Part shown: one piece after another, positions 8,302 through 16,553 of the stretch
How positions within the stretch are numbered: position 1 is the first letter of the stretch
Layout of the letters: every line of letters begins with the position of its first letter
Source of the DNA: Limnoglobus roseus
Lineage (GTDB): Bacteria; Planctomycetota; Planctomycetia; Gemmatales; Gemmataceae
NCBI RefSeq assembly: GCF_008254045.1
Contig: NZ_CP042425.1
Location: 2,046,001-2,110,000 of the forward strand
Direction of reading: 5' to 3'
DNA: 64,000 nucleotides
Position numbers and translations under genes: made by a program
Notes under the pieces: model-generated
Seen by the model: the letters and a program-made list of their open reading frames with translations, nothing else
The model's database searches: none
What the model was told of the DNA's origin: nothing

Positions 8302-9012
8302 ATGCGGCGGATCGACGAGCAGTACACGGCCTGCCCGTTCTACGGCAGCCGGCGGATCGCCCGGTGGCTGGCCCGCAACGGCCACCCGGCGAACCGCAAG
8401 CGGGTCCAGCGGTTGCTCCGGGTCATGGGCCTGGAAGCCATCCACCCGAAGCCGAAGCTGTCGGCCGGGCGGGGCCACCCGGTGTACCCGTACCTCCTCC
8501 GCGGCGTGCCGATCGACCGCGTCGGGCAGGTGTGGAGTGCCGACATTACATACCTGCCGCTGCCCGGCGGGTTCATGTACTTGGCCGCCACCATCGACTG
8601 GTACAGCCGGTACGTGGTGGCCTGGCGGTTGTCGAACACGCTCGACGGGGCGTTCTGCCGGGACATGCTGGACGAGGCGTTGGCGGCCGGCACCCCGGAG
8701 GTGTTCAACACCGATCAAGGGGTGCAGTTCACGGCCGGGGCGTGGGTCGAGCGGGTGGAGGCGGCCGGGGCGCGGGTGAGCATGGACGGCCGGGGGCGGT
8801 GCCTGGACAACGTGTTCGTCGAGCGGCTGTGGCGGACGGTGAAGTACGAGGACGTGTTCCTGCGGGGATACGAGACGGTGACCGAGTTGGAGCGGGGGTT
8901 GAAGGCGTACTTCACCTTCTACAACGAGGCCCGCTTGCACCAGTCACTGGGGTACAAGACCCCGGCCGAGGTGTACCGGGCCGGACGGTCAAAAGAGCCG
9001 GCGAAGGAGTAG
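8302..9012 (+). CDS. IS3-family transposase OrfB (DDE integrase core)
   Basis: Catalytic half of the transposase. The frame is open from 8152 (KLRRSVDDLRPLIDPGHADLS), so 8302 is only its first ATG; normally it is made as an OrfAB fusion. The rve domain has all three acidic residues: D in WSADITYLP, D in FNTDQGVQF and E in VERLWRTVKYE. The end, FTFYNEARLHQSLGYKTPAEVY, is the family hallmark. Relative to OrfA it lies in the +1 (equivalently -2) frame, which is not the usual -1 geometry. Loss of a single A from the A9 tract, for instance by transcriptional slippage, would fuse the two directly. Confidence 0.9.
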   Translation: MRRIDEQYTACPFYGSRRIARWLARNGHPANRKRVQRLLRVMGLEAIHPKPKLSAGRGHPVYPYLLRGVPIDRVGQVWSADITYLPLPGGFMYLAATIDWYSRYVVAWRLSNTLDGAFCRDMLDEALAAGTPEVFNTDQGVQFTAGAWVERVEAAGARVSMDGRGRCLDNVFVERLWRTVKYEDVFLRGYETVTELERGLKAYFTFYNEARLHQSLGYKTPAEVYRAGRSKEPAKE

Positions 9013-9052
9013 CTTAAATTCGTCGGTTTTTGGTCTCGCAAATGGGGTCCAC

Positions 9053-9145
9053 TATATAGTTTGCCATCCGCTGTCGTCCGGCTTGAGGACATTGCTCCTG
9101 GCCAGTCAGCCAGATGACTCGGACAATCGCACGAATCATCAAGTC
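9053..9145 (-). pseudogene. Detached 5' end of the Roco gene
   Basis: Read on the minus strand, this stretch gives an open frame MIRAIVRVIWLTGQEQ...RMANYSGC. It continues in phase into TQVSDVGPLAKL of the Roco gene once the IS and one 4-bp duplication are removed. The start could be the ATG of MIRA or that of MANY; no convincing ribosome-binding site is visible. Upstream in the same frame is a TAA. Confidence 0.55.
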
Positions 9146-9214
9146 ATATGCGAGCGAAGCACAAAAGTTGTCAGACGTCTTCCCTTAGCTCCGCTAAGGA
9201 CGAATTTCGCGGCG

Positions 9215-9505
9215 AAATCGCCGTCAGCCAGCCTGCTGGCCGGCCAGCAGGGCATCATGAAAGCAAGCCGATAAGCTGCCATGTCTACATGGCGGAGGGC
9301 TTACAGCCTGACGGGATGGAAAGCTGACTTGCAAGTTTGACAGCATCCAAGACCGCAAGCAAGTTGGCCAGCACGATGACAGGATGACTGGCCATCCCAC
9401 CGACGAGCCAGCCCGTCGGCAAGCTGGCCGTGTGACATGCAAGCCACACGGCCGGACAACTTGCCAGCCGGTCGCACATCTTGCTTGCCAGCATGGGAGA
9501 GGTGC
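9215..9505. repeat. Degenerate GCCAGC/GCTGGC-rich repeats upstream of parA (possible centromere)
   Basis: Between the split Roco gene and parA is a stretch with many short direct and inverted copies of the core ttgccagc / gctggcaa and variants (ggcaagctggcc, aagttggcc, acttgccagc, gcttgccagc). Type Ib-like partition cassettes that pair ParA with a small DNA-binding protein usually carry their centromere as repeats directly upstream of parA. That role is inferred from position and repetition only. The rest of the interval 9057-9520 holds no gene I can support. Confidence 0.45.
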
Positions 9506-9520
9506 GCTAAGGTTCGGCCC

Positions 9521-10201
9521 ATGATTATCGTCCTCGCCAACTCCAAGGGCGGCGTCGGCAAGACGTCCATCTCCGTCCACCTCGCCACGTGGCTCGCCGA
9601 GCAGGGCCATTCCGTGGTTCTCGCCGATTGCGACGCCCAACAGTCGTCGAGCGAATGGCTCGCCGAGGCCGCGCCGGAGATTCGCACCGTCCGCCTCGCC
9701 GACCCGTCGGCCATTCTCGATTCGCTGCCGCAACTCGACCAGGAGGCCGACTTCGTCGTGGCCGACGGCCCCGGCAGCAACACCGAGACGAGCCGGGCGT
9801 TGTTGCTCCGCGCCGACCTCGCCCTCGTGCCGTGCAAGGCGTCGATGCTCGAGGTCCGGGCGTTGGCCCAGGCGACCGCCGTGCTCCGGCAGTCCCAGGA
9901 CATCCGGCAGGGCCGGCCCGAGGCGGTCATCGTGCTGAGCATGGTCGGCAAAACCTACCGGCTCACCCAGGACATGAAGGACGCGGCCGCCGCACTTGGC
10001 TTGCCACTGACGAAAGCGGCCCTCACGCTCAAGCAGATCTACGCCGACGCGCCGGGGCAGGGGACGGTCGTCTGGCGGATGGGGGCGCGGGGCCGGGACG
10101 CCGCCCAGGAGATCGAGTCGCTGTTCCGCGAAGTGCTGCCGCACGCCATTCGACCGAAGAAATTGCGGCCACTGGCGGTCCTGAAATCATTTAGGAAATA
10201 G
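9521..10201 (+). CDS. parA: ParA-family plasmid-type partition ATPase
   Basis: A 226-residue MinD/ParA-type ATPase with the deviant Walker A KGGVGKT at residues 9-15. The signature lysine is K9 and the P-loop lysine K14. ADCDAQQSSSEW (about 35-46) is the A' region and FVVADGPGS the Walker B-like strand. It is short and lacks an N-terminal helix-turn-helix, as in small plasmid partition ATPases. The ATG at 9521 is chosen because the protein begins there as the family does (MIIVLANSKGG), with TAAGG about 8 bases upstream; the longer in-frame extension from 9437 is repeat-derived. It heads a compact operon with the small RHH-like gene and repA. Confidence 0.92.
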   Translation: MIIVLANSKGGVGKTSISVHLATWLAEQGHSVVLADCDAQQSSSEWLAEAAPEIRTVRLADPSAILDSLPQLDQEADFVVADGPGSNTETSRALLLRADLALVPCKASMLEVRALAQATAVLRQSQDIRQGRPEAVIVLSMVGKTYRLTQDMKDAAAALGLPLTKAALTLKQIYADAPGQGTVVWRMGARGRDAAQEIESLFREVLPHAIRPKKLRPLAVLKSFRK

Positions 10202-10210
10202 GAGGGAACC

Positions 10211-10513
10211 ATGACCGAACGCCGTCCACTCGTCGAAGGGCTCAAGCCCGTCAGTCCGCTGGTCGATCCGTCCGTCGAGAAACAATTCGTGTTCGGCGGC
10301 ACCGCGAAACCCGAAGTCGTCGCTGCCGTCGAGAGGGCGGCGCCGCCCGTCGTCCGCGCCCCGTTCACGACGCGCATCCGGGCCGACTTCGCGGCCGCGG
10401 TGAAGCGGGCCAGCCTGGAGCGGCAGCTCAGCGGCATTACGCCGAACACCCTGCAAGAGATTCTCGAGGAGGCGTTGGAGCCGTGGCTGCGGGCCCATGG
10501 CTACGTCCCGTGA
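10211..10513 (+). CDS. Small ribbon-helix-helix-like partition/regulatory protein
   Basis: A 100-residue protein with a strong ribosome-binding site (AGGAGGG at 10200-10206), 9 bases after parA. The N-terminal 50 residues look flexible. The C-terminal half, FTTRIRADFAAAVKRASLERQLSGITPNTLQEILEEALEPWL in two pieces, has the short strand plus two helices expected of a ribbon-helix-helix DNA-binding protein. Position after parA and before repA suggests the centromere-binding partner of ParA (ParB/ParG-like) or a copy-number regulator. The fold call is by eye and not certain. Confidence 0.6.
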   Translation: MTERRPLVEGLKPVSPLVDPSVEKQFVFGGTAKPEVVAAVERAAPPVVRAPFTTRIRADFAAAVKRASLERQLSGITPNTLQEILEEALEPWLRAHGYVP

Positions 10514-11424
10514 CGGACGCCCCGTTGCACTTGCAACTCACGCCGACGCAACGCAAGCGGCTCGACGCCGCCACCGAAATCCGGACGAATCGACCGGACC
10601 GGATCGACTTCTTGCACACGGTCCAGTGCCAGTGCGGCATCCCGTACAACAACCCCGGCGACGGCGTCCGCGAGTGGGAGCGGCGGCAAGGGATGGCCAC
10701 ACTCCGGATCGAGGCCGGGTCGGCCTACGACCCGGCGACCGGCGACTTCGTGCCCCGCGGCCTGCCGTTCGGCGAAAAGCCGCGGCTAGTGCTCATCCAC
10801 CTCGCAACGGAGGCGATCCGGTCCGGGTCGCCGGTGATCGACGTCGAGGACTCGATGACCGCGTTCGCGAGGGCGTTGAGGCTCGCCACCAACGGGCCGC
10901 ACCTGCTCAGCCTCAAGGACCAACTCTCGCGGCTGGCGTGTGCGACCGTCCGCATGGGCATGGTCGAGGGCGGTCGGGCGGTGCAGGTGAACACGCAGAT
11001 CGTCACCGCCATGGACCTGTGGTACCCGATCGAGCCGGGCCAGCGTATGCTCTGGCCGTCCACCGTCCGTTTGAGCGCCGAGTACTTCGCGAGCCTGGAG
11101 CGGCACGCCGTCCCGCTCGACCGTCGGGCGGTCGGGGCGTTATCGGGATCGGCCTTGGCATTGGATGTGTACACGTGGCTAGCGCAGCGGCTGCACCGGG
11201 TGCCAAGCGGCAAGCCGCAGTTCGTGCCGTGGGCCGGGGTGTACGACCAGTTCGGCCAGGGGTACGCCCGCGTCCGCGACTTCCGGCGGCGGTTCCTCGA
11301 CACCCTCCGCCAGGTCCAAGCGGTCTACCCGCAGGCGAAGCTGTCCGCCGACGAGCAGGGGATGACCCTGGAACACAGCCCACCCCCGGTAGCCGGTCGG
11401 TCGGACCGATTGTTGCTCGGCTGA
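10510..11424 (+). CDS. repA: RepA-like plasmid replication initiator
   Basis: A 304-residue protein resembling plasmid-encoded RepA (RepA_C family). Hallmarks are RGLPFGEKPRLVLIHLATEAIRSGSP, LWPSTVRLSAEYFASLERHAVPLD, LSGSALALDVYTWLAQRLHR, and the close FVPWAGVYDQFG...YARVRDFRRRFLDTLRQVQAVYPQAKL. Such proteins bind iterons and open plasmid origins. The GTG at 10510 overlaps the previous TGA (GTGA), so translation is probably coupled; the earlier GTG at 10483 is possible. Iteron-like repeats lie 265-383 bp downstream. Finding rep, par and iterons together inside a chromosomal-looking context suggests an integrated plasmid or a replicating integrative element. Confidence 0.85.
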   Translation: MTDAPLHLQLTPTQRKRLDAATEIRTNRPDRIDFLHTVQCQCGIPYNNPGDGVREWERRQGMATLRIEAGSAYDPATGDFVPRGLPFGEKPRLVLIHLATEAIRSGSPVIDVEDSMTAFARALRLATNGPHLLSLKDQLSRLACATVRMGMVEGGRAVQVNTQIVTAMDLWYPIEPGQRMLWPSTVRLSAEYFASLERHAVPLDRRAVGALSGSALALDVYTWLAQRLHRVPSGKPQFVPWAGVYDQFGQGYARVRDFRRRFLDTLRQVQAVYPQAKLSADEQGMTLEHSPPPVAGRSDRLLLG

Positions 11425-11906
11425 AGGCGGCAAAACCAAAATCGCATTGGGAAGCTATTAGAAGCAGGGAAGCGTGTCGGGTGCGGAGGTGGTAGCCGCG
11501 GCCCTCGTTTCGCTTCTATACGGGCCGTTTCCAGGGCACGCACGAAGGGAGGGACGTGGCATCTCGCCTCACTTCCCCCTGAATGCCACATGAAAGTCGA
11601 TTCACCCCGAGGCGGCGAAGTTATCCCCGGTATCCCCGGAAAAGCGGCGATCAGCTAAAGGAAGAGTTATAGGTCTCTATAGGGTTGAGCGACCAAGTGT
11701 ACGTTGGAACGGCCCGGAAACCCGCGGGGCGGGGCGACCAACTGTACGTGGACACCGCGACCAACTGTTCGGGGGTATCTTTTGAGGCGCGACCAACTGT
11801 ACGTGGATATCGACATCGTCAGCCGGCAGATGCGGCCAAGAGAGCCGAGCGCACCGCTTGACCCGAATACCGCCACGCTAGAGCATATCGCCTTTCATAG
11901 TAGCGG
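11425..11906. other. Putative origin region downstream of repA
   Basis: No convincing gene here. The stretch carries a short inverted repeat (gtggcat / atgccac, about 11553-11589), a doubled tatccccgg motif (about 11622-11639) and the four iteron-like repeats listed separately. Its position next to repA makes it the likeliest place for a plasmid-type origin. This is inference. Confidence 0.45.
11689..11807 (+). repeat. Four iteron-like direct repeats (gcgaccaactgtacgtgga)
   Basis: Copies start at 11689 (two substitutions plus one extra base), 11734 (exact), 11757 (diverged 3' half) and 11789 (exact). Start-to-start spacings are 45, 23 and 32 bp, near 4, 2 and 3 helical turns, so the copies would sit on roughly one face of the DNA. 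Direct orientation, length of 19-20 bp and proximity to repA fit initiator-binding iterons. Confidence 0.7.
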
Positions 11907-12121
11907 CTAGTAGCCGCAGTGACGGAGGTAGTTTCGGCAGTGGCGGCGGGTGAACCAGTCGGGGCACTCGCCGAACGCATCCTCGACCGCGGCGATCGTC
12001 CGCAGTTCCCGGCGGCGGAGTTCTGCCTTGATCTTCGCGAACGCCATCTCGATCGGGTTCAGGTCCGGCGAGTACGACGAAAGGAACCGGAGGCGGGCAC
12101 CGGTCCCTCGATCGCGGACGG
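11907..12121 (-). pseudogene. IS630-family transposase, C-terminal fragment
   Basis: The minus-strand frame ends ARLRFLSSYSPDLNPIEMAF, then AKIKAELRRRELRTIAAVEDAF. This is the end of an IS630-type DDE domain (the last catalytic glutamate is in NPIEM). Homology begins only near 12121 and the catalytic aspartates are missing, so this is a 3' remnant. It abuts an unrelated transposase remnant on the other strand. Confidence 0.8.
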
Positions 12122-12184
12122 CACGCTCATCGAGAGCTTCGCATCGACCAAGAGCTTCCAGGCGAAAGGACGCGGCCGGCACCG

Positions 12185-12480
12185 GGCCGACGGACGCCAA
12201 CGGCTTCAAGACGTTCACCCCCGAACTCGATCCCGCGGTCTTGAACCGCCTCCGCGACTACGCCGCCCTTTTCGCCCCGGCCTTCCCGCGAGCCAAGCCG
12301 GCCCAGTGGGCGGGCGTGTATCTGCACGGCTTGCTGACCGTTGGCGACCGCAAGAGCGTCGAGCCCCTGTCCCGGCAGGTCGCCCTCCCGGACGGGTTGG
12401 CCGTCCGCGATCCCGAGCAAGGGTTGCAGCAGTTCGTCAGCCAGAGCCCGTGGGACGAACGGCCATGCCCTGAACGGCAT
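12185..12480 (+). pseudogene. IS701-family transposase, N-terminal fragment
   Basis: The plus-strand frame reads LRDYAALFAPAFPRAKPAQW, then AGVYLHGLLTVGDRKSVEPLSRQV and EQGLQQFVSQSPWDE. This is the conserved N-terminal block of IS701-type transposases (helical block, then GLL...DRKSVE and SPWD). It breaks off soon after SPWDE and the DDE domain is absent. An IS701 C-terminal fragment lies at 20534-20715. Confidence 0.75.
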
Positions 12481-12586
12481 ACGTCTCAAACATCAACCTC
12501 CTTCCGCTGCGGGTCGTATGGCCGGCCTGACCTCGTCTGAAGACCATCAATTTGAAGGAGAGCAGTCCGCTCCTTGGCCAAACGTG

Positions 12587-13435
12587 TTAGCGAAGCGTCA
12601 GAGCCACTTCGGTCACGCCGGGGCCGTTGACGACGACCGCGGCCTCGTCGCGGGCGGGCTGGCCACCTACTGAGCCTTCAGCCACGAACGTGTGCGTGCC
12701 GGCACTCACCAGCAGCGCCTTCCGTGTGCCGGACGCGGACTGGGAGGCACCACCGTCCACAGAGACCGTCCATTGGGCGACCGAGCCACCTGCGAGCGTA
12801 ACGTTGACCGCGCACGGACCGGCGGAAGTTTCAGCTTTGGCACGCGAAGCCGCGTCGAGCTTCAAGATTGCGGCTTTGAATTCCGTCGCCCACTCGGCCG
12901 TCTCGACTTCCACCACCTGCTGCGTGTCCAGCAGCGCCTTCTTCAGGCGGATGAGCGCGGCCTGGATCTGCTCGGGGGTTGGCTGGCCCGCCGCCCAAGC
13001 GGCCCGTAACGTCTCCCAGTCAAACTCGAACTCGTACACCAGCCTGGCAATGTTCTGCTGGGCGATCAGGTACCGGACCCAGCCGGAGGTGAAACCGAAA
13101 AAGTAGTCGAGGCCGACGAAGAACGCCGCCCAGGCGAGCAAAACTGTAGCCCACGCCGCGTTGAAGTTCGGCTTGCCGTCAGTGACGAGAATGGTTGCTA
13201 GGACCGGCAAGACACCGGCGATCGCAGCAAGTATCATGGCGCCCAGACGGATGGCCTGGCCGATACGTCGTTTAAGACTTCGTTTCCTTATGTACCAAGC
13301 TGCCGAAAGTTTGATTTCGGTCACGACATATGCCCTCAATTTTCCGAGTGCCTCGGCGGATGCATTCGCCCAATCGATGGCGGGGAAGTCATGAGGCTGA
13401 ATGTCCGGTATGAGTTGGAAGAGTTTGAATTGCAT
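12587..13435 (-). CDS. SLATT-like two-transmembrane effector candidate with C-terminal beta domain
   Basis: A 282-residue protein. An amphipathic basic helix (about 41-60, IKLSAAWYIRKRSLKRRIGQ) precedes two membrane helices near 64-84 and 95-114, then FFGFTSGWVRYLIAQQNIARLV and EFEFDW. This layout and the GF(S/T)SGWxRY motif match SLATT-type 2TM domains, proposed pore-forming effectors in prokaryotic conflict systems. Residues 205-282 look like a beta-sandwich of PEGA or Ig type (VNVTLAGG..., GTHTFVAEGSV). It lies 76 bp downstream of the HD/Hsp90-type ATPase gene on the same strand, so it is probably the second gene of that operon and its membrane-acting partner. The SLATT call is by eye. Confidence 0.65.
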   Translation of the reverse strand: MQFKLFQLIPDIQPHDFPAIDWANASAEALGKLRAYVVTEIKLSAAWYIRKRSLKRRIGQAIRLGAMILAAIAGVLPVLATILVTDGKPNFNAAWATVLLAWAAFFVGLDYFFGFTSGWVRYLIAQQNIARLVYEFEFDWETLRAAWAAGQPTPEQIQAALIRLKKALLDTQQVVEVETAEWATEFKAAILKLDAASRAKAETSAGPCAVNVTLAGGSVAQWTVSVDGGASQSASGTRKALLVSAGTHTFVAEGSVGGQPARDEAAVVVNGPGVTEVALTLR

Positions 13436-13511
13436 GGTGGCAACTGGGAGTTGGTATTAGTCGATCACTATGATGCGCCCATCAATAAAGTCTCAGAAAT
13501 CCTGATATCAA

Positions 13512-16500
13512 TTATTCATCATGAGTACTAAGTTGATAAACGTTCCAGTCTGTGATTTCTGCGGCACGTAAGAATGATGCCATTTCATCAGGCGACCATT
13601 TATCTATTCGGCTACGGTTTGCCAGTTCATCTATAGCATGAGAGATTGTTTCGCCAATTTTACGAGAACGACTTCGATTGCGCAGGCAAGCATCTAGGCT
13701 TACAAAGGCATAATACAATGCATCGTAGCTGCTCTTGGTTCTTGTCTCGGAGTAAACTTTTGCTATGCCAGACATGTACTTGACGATAGGTGATACTGGA
13801 TTCAGCAAAAGGAGCCCCCAGACTGAAACCCCAAGGTCGCCTCCAAGGCCAACAAACTGAGTATCGCCCAGGTCAAGTCGAATTGACCCCCTTCCTCTGT
13901 GGCCACGGTCGTCGTCTACATTGTAAAAAAAATCGGTCACGATAAGACGAATATCATCCCACACTAGCCACTTCCCAGTAGCACTTGATCCGATCCATTG
14001 CATATCAATGCGACATGAATTTTTGTCCACAATAATTTTACCAAGCTGCCGCTCGGAGAGGGCTTGTATCTCGAAATATGTCAACTTGCGCCTTACACAT
14101 AGTAGAGGCCCCGGCGGCTTCAATGGCGGCCCAAGTACCGGGATTTGAGCCAATTGACTTAATGACAAATCCCCTCGGGCTGCGCATATTACAGATTCTG
14201 CCCATGTGCCCACATTGGATATGCTCGTCCACAGCTCGCTGTATTTTCTTGAGCCCTGTATCGAGATCGGCTTTCGAACGGCGTTGATTTCAACAACCAG
14301 CAGTTCGAGCGTCTCTAGGGCCATTCGTTTAGCTTGCGTCTGCAGATGCCCCCTGGGCTTTGAATTTACTATTGGAGTAGCAACGCTTCGTGCGATAGGC
14401 ACAGCGGCAGAAACAGGTTGCCCGGCTTCAATCAGGGCGTTCAATTGCTCGTGTACATGCGACACAAAAACCGAGAAAATGCTCCTTAAGACATCTTCAA
14501 GCTCTTTGGTGTGCTCAAATCCATCTCGTGCAACGGTGGTCTTTGGCGAGCCTCGCCCAGAAATGTTGCCGGCACTTTCTATTACGTTGACTCCAAAGCC
14601 AGGTGTTCCATCTTCAACGAAAATTCCTTCAACAGCTATGCACGAGTAACTCTCGTGTGAGGCGGCACTCTCCCAGAAGGACCATATATTTAGCGAGTGA
14701 CTGTACTTGACACCAAAGGCAAGAGAAAGGGGGCCATTTTTTTTCTCCCTGATCTCAATCTTTGCATCAGTTGGCTCATTCAATTTGTGATCATGCAGCA
14801 TCCGTTGTAGATAATCAGATGGGCTATGGTGACCAATTGCAACAGGCTCATGCCTATCGATGTAAACACTTACAATTAGATTGTTTCCCGGAAATCGAAC
14901 CCACTTCTTTACGGACGCAAGCACATTGTCCAATTCTGCACTTGGACGAAGCTTTACAATAACTCGGGTGCCATGCGGCCCTAGCGATTTTGCAACTTCA
15001 GGGGATGCCTTGTCGATTAGCCGAATTAGATATCGACCATGGACAGATCTTAATGATAACTGCCTGGCCCAGCCATCGTCAGCATGGACAGTAAATACTT
15101 CAACGTCGTCCGAAACCATAAATGTCGATAGAATGCCAATTCCAAATCTGCTAATTGGAGCAAAAGCTGGATAATTTTTTTTAAATTTTTCCTCTTGATA
15201 AAGAGAAACGCCTACATTTAAAAAATGTCGCTCAATCACCTCCTGTGTCATCCCGATGCCATTGTCTTCAATTACTAATGATTTTGTAACACTATCCCAG
15301 AAGATTTTAACTTCTCCTGAAGTGGGTATATTATGTCTATCTCGATGAACCATTTGCTGAAGGCGTACAGCGTCCAATGCGTTTTGCACCAATTCTCGAA
15401 TGACAACGTTTGTGTCGTTGTAAAGAGTGTGCCCTACCAACAAGTCCAAAATTCTTTTCTGATCTAGCTGGAACGCAAAGGCTTGCGGCAAAAAATTTTC
15501 AGCCTCAATAGCGCGATCGTCAACTCGCCTCCACGGAAAATCCACAATGACCTGTTCGCGAGATCGAGCCAGGCTGGCCCATTGGTGACATTTTTCGAGT
15601 TCCGCTTGCGCATAACGAAGATATGAAGTCAGACCGAAGAAGCCGGTGGGTTCCGAAAAAAACGCATGCACCTCAATTGAATCTCTGGCATCTTCTTCGC
15701 CAGGAGAAACAGGTAGAGGGGCAACCCTTCGGACAGCCTGTTGCTTAGCCCACTCCTGCTGGCTGATTGGATCTGATGGATTGATTAACTTGAATACAAT
15801 TGATGGGGTTCTATCACGTGTAATATGAAGCAAATCTGTAGCTCGCAACACTATGGCACAGTATTGCACGTTGCACATTTCAAGATTACTCGATCCATAT
15901 GCACGCCGCGGTTTATATTTCTGAAGATCGTATAGATCGTCGAGGTGATGACTGGCGCATATCAGTCCTAAATCTCGACGAAATTGACGGTCAAGAGGAT
16001 TTAGCAAGGAGGAAATAGCTGACACTGCACTTGTAGATGCGCCAAGTTGATTCGAACTAGAGCCCATGACCCAGCTCCGCGATCTTTCTGCGTGATTTTG
16101 ACGCACGAATTCTTGGTAGAGAAACCTGTCTTCATCCCCAGGCCCTAACGATGACACGCGCGCGCGGTAATCGATTCCGTATGTTCCACTAAAAAGCTCA
16201 TGCCGAAACTGTGTGAAAGATGATTCTTCGCGTAGCTCAAATTCTTCTTTTGTCACTAGTAGCCCTATGTCGTGAAAATAAATCCCTAAAACTATCATTA
16301 GCCAGTCTGTCGGAGTGAGTGCTTTTTTAGACGCTTCAGGTATTAGCCAATCAATAATCTTTAACATGGAATCAATGTGCGAAATGTCATGAAGTGTAAA
16401 TTCATCAAAAATTCCATGCCTCCCAATTAAGCCTAGGATTTCAGCAACTCCCCGTTTCACGTGCAGAAGATTAAGTCCCGAGAATGCAACTAAAGATTCT

Positions 16501-16553
16501 GCTGCAAGGGCTTGCGACTCAGCATAACTAGATATCGAGACATTTGTTGCCAT
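13512..16553 (-). CDS. HD-domain / Hsp90-type GHKL ATPase fusion, defence candidate
   Basis: A 1013-residue protein. The N-terminal HD-type metal-dependent phosphohydrolase domain has H55-D56 (LHDISHID), H94-D95 (YFHDIGLL), NHAERS (153-158) and SHHLDD (201-206). A GHKL ATPase follows: N-box RELVQNALDA (386-395), IEDNGIGM (428-435) and RFGIGIL (469-475), as in Hsp90, MutL and gyrase B. The C-terminal ~500 residues are unassigned. Combined HD and Hsp90-like modules occur in proposed conflict systems, with the ATPase as sensor. The ATG at 16553 is chosen over 16622 because a purine-rich GGCGGGAAG precedes it and the extension has no domain character. Base composition is far more AT-rich than the neighbours (32-43% GC in the lines I counted), indicating recent transfer. 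Confidence 0.8.
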   Translation of the reverse strand: MATNVSISSYAESQALAAESLVAFSGLNLLHVKRGVAEILGLIGRHGIFDEFTLHDISHIDSMLKIIDWLIPEASKKALTPTDWLMIVLGIYFHDIGLLVTKEEFELREESSFTQFRHELFSGTYGIDYRARVSSLGPGDEDRFLYQEFVRQNHAERSRSWVMGSSSNQLGASTSAVSAISSLLNPLDRQFRRDLGLICASHHLDDLYDLQKYKPRRAYGSSNLEMCNVQYCAIVLRATDLLHITRDRTPSIVFKLINPSDPISQQEWAKQQAVRRVAPLPVSPGEEDARDSIEVHAFFSEPTGFFGLTSYLRYAQAELEKCHQWASLARSREQVIVDFPWRRVDDRAIEAENFLPQAFAFQLDQKRILDLLVGHTLYNDTNVVIRELVQNALDAVRLQQMVHRDRHNIPTSGEVKIFWDSVTKSLVIEDNGIGMTQEVIERHFLNVGVSLYQEEKFKKNYPAFAPISRFGIGILSTFMVSDDVEVFTVHADDGWARQLSLRSVHGRYLIRLIDKASPEVAKSLGPHGTRVIVKLRPSAELDNVLASVKKWVRFPGNNLIVSVYIDRHEPVAIGHHSPSDYLQRMLHDHKLNEPTDAKIEIREKKNGPLSLAFGVKYSHSLNIWSFWESAASHESYSCIAVEGIFVEDGTPGFGVNVIESAGNISGRGSPKTTVARDGFEHTKELEDVLRSIFSVFVSHVHEQLNALIEAGQPVSAAVPIARSVATPIVNSKPRGHLQTQAKRMALETLELLVVEINAVRKPISIQGSRKYSELWTSISNVGTWAESVICAARGDLSLSQLAQIPVLGPPLKPPGPLLCVRRKLTYFEIQALSERQLGKIIVDKNSCRIDMQWIGSSATGKWLVWDDIRLIVTDFFYNVDDDRGHRGRGSIRLDLGDTQFVGLGGDLGVSVWGLLLLNPVSPIVKYMSGIAKVYSETRTKSSYDALYYAFVSLDACLRNRSRSRKIGETISHAIDELANRSRIDKWSPDEMASFLRAAEITDWNVYQLSTHDE

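Larger units (their letters stand above)
7823..9052 (+). mobile_element. IS3-family insertion sequence inside the Roco gene
   Basis: Both transposase frames are present. The terminal inverted repeats match: left end gtggacccc-N6-gagacc, right end the complement of ggtctc-N6-ggggtccac. A 4-bp direct repeat tata flanks it (7819-7822 and 9053-9056), within the 3-4 bp usual for IS3 elements. Removing the element and one tata rejoins an open Roco reading frame, which supports these ends. An alternative is that the inverted repeats extend outward to tatagtgg. Length about 1.23 kb. Confidence 0.85.

Noticed and set aside
11622..11639. DnaA boxes in the RepA-adjacent region
   Set aside because: The doubled tatccccgg motif differs from the TTATNCACA consensus at key positions.
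11704..11910. 68-codon ORF over the iterons
   Set aside because: Its codons simply translate the repeats; there is no ribosome-binding site or family resemblance.
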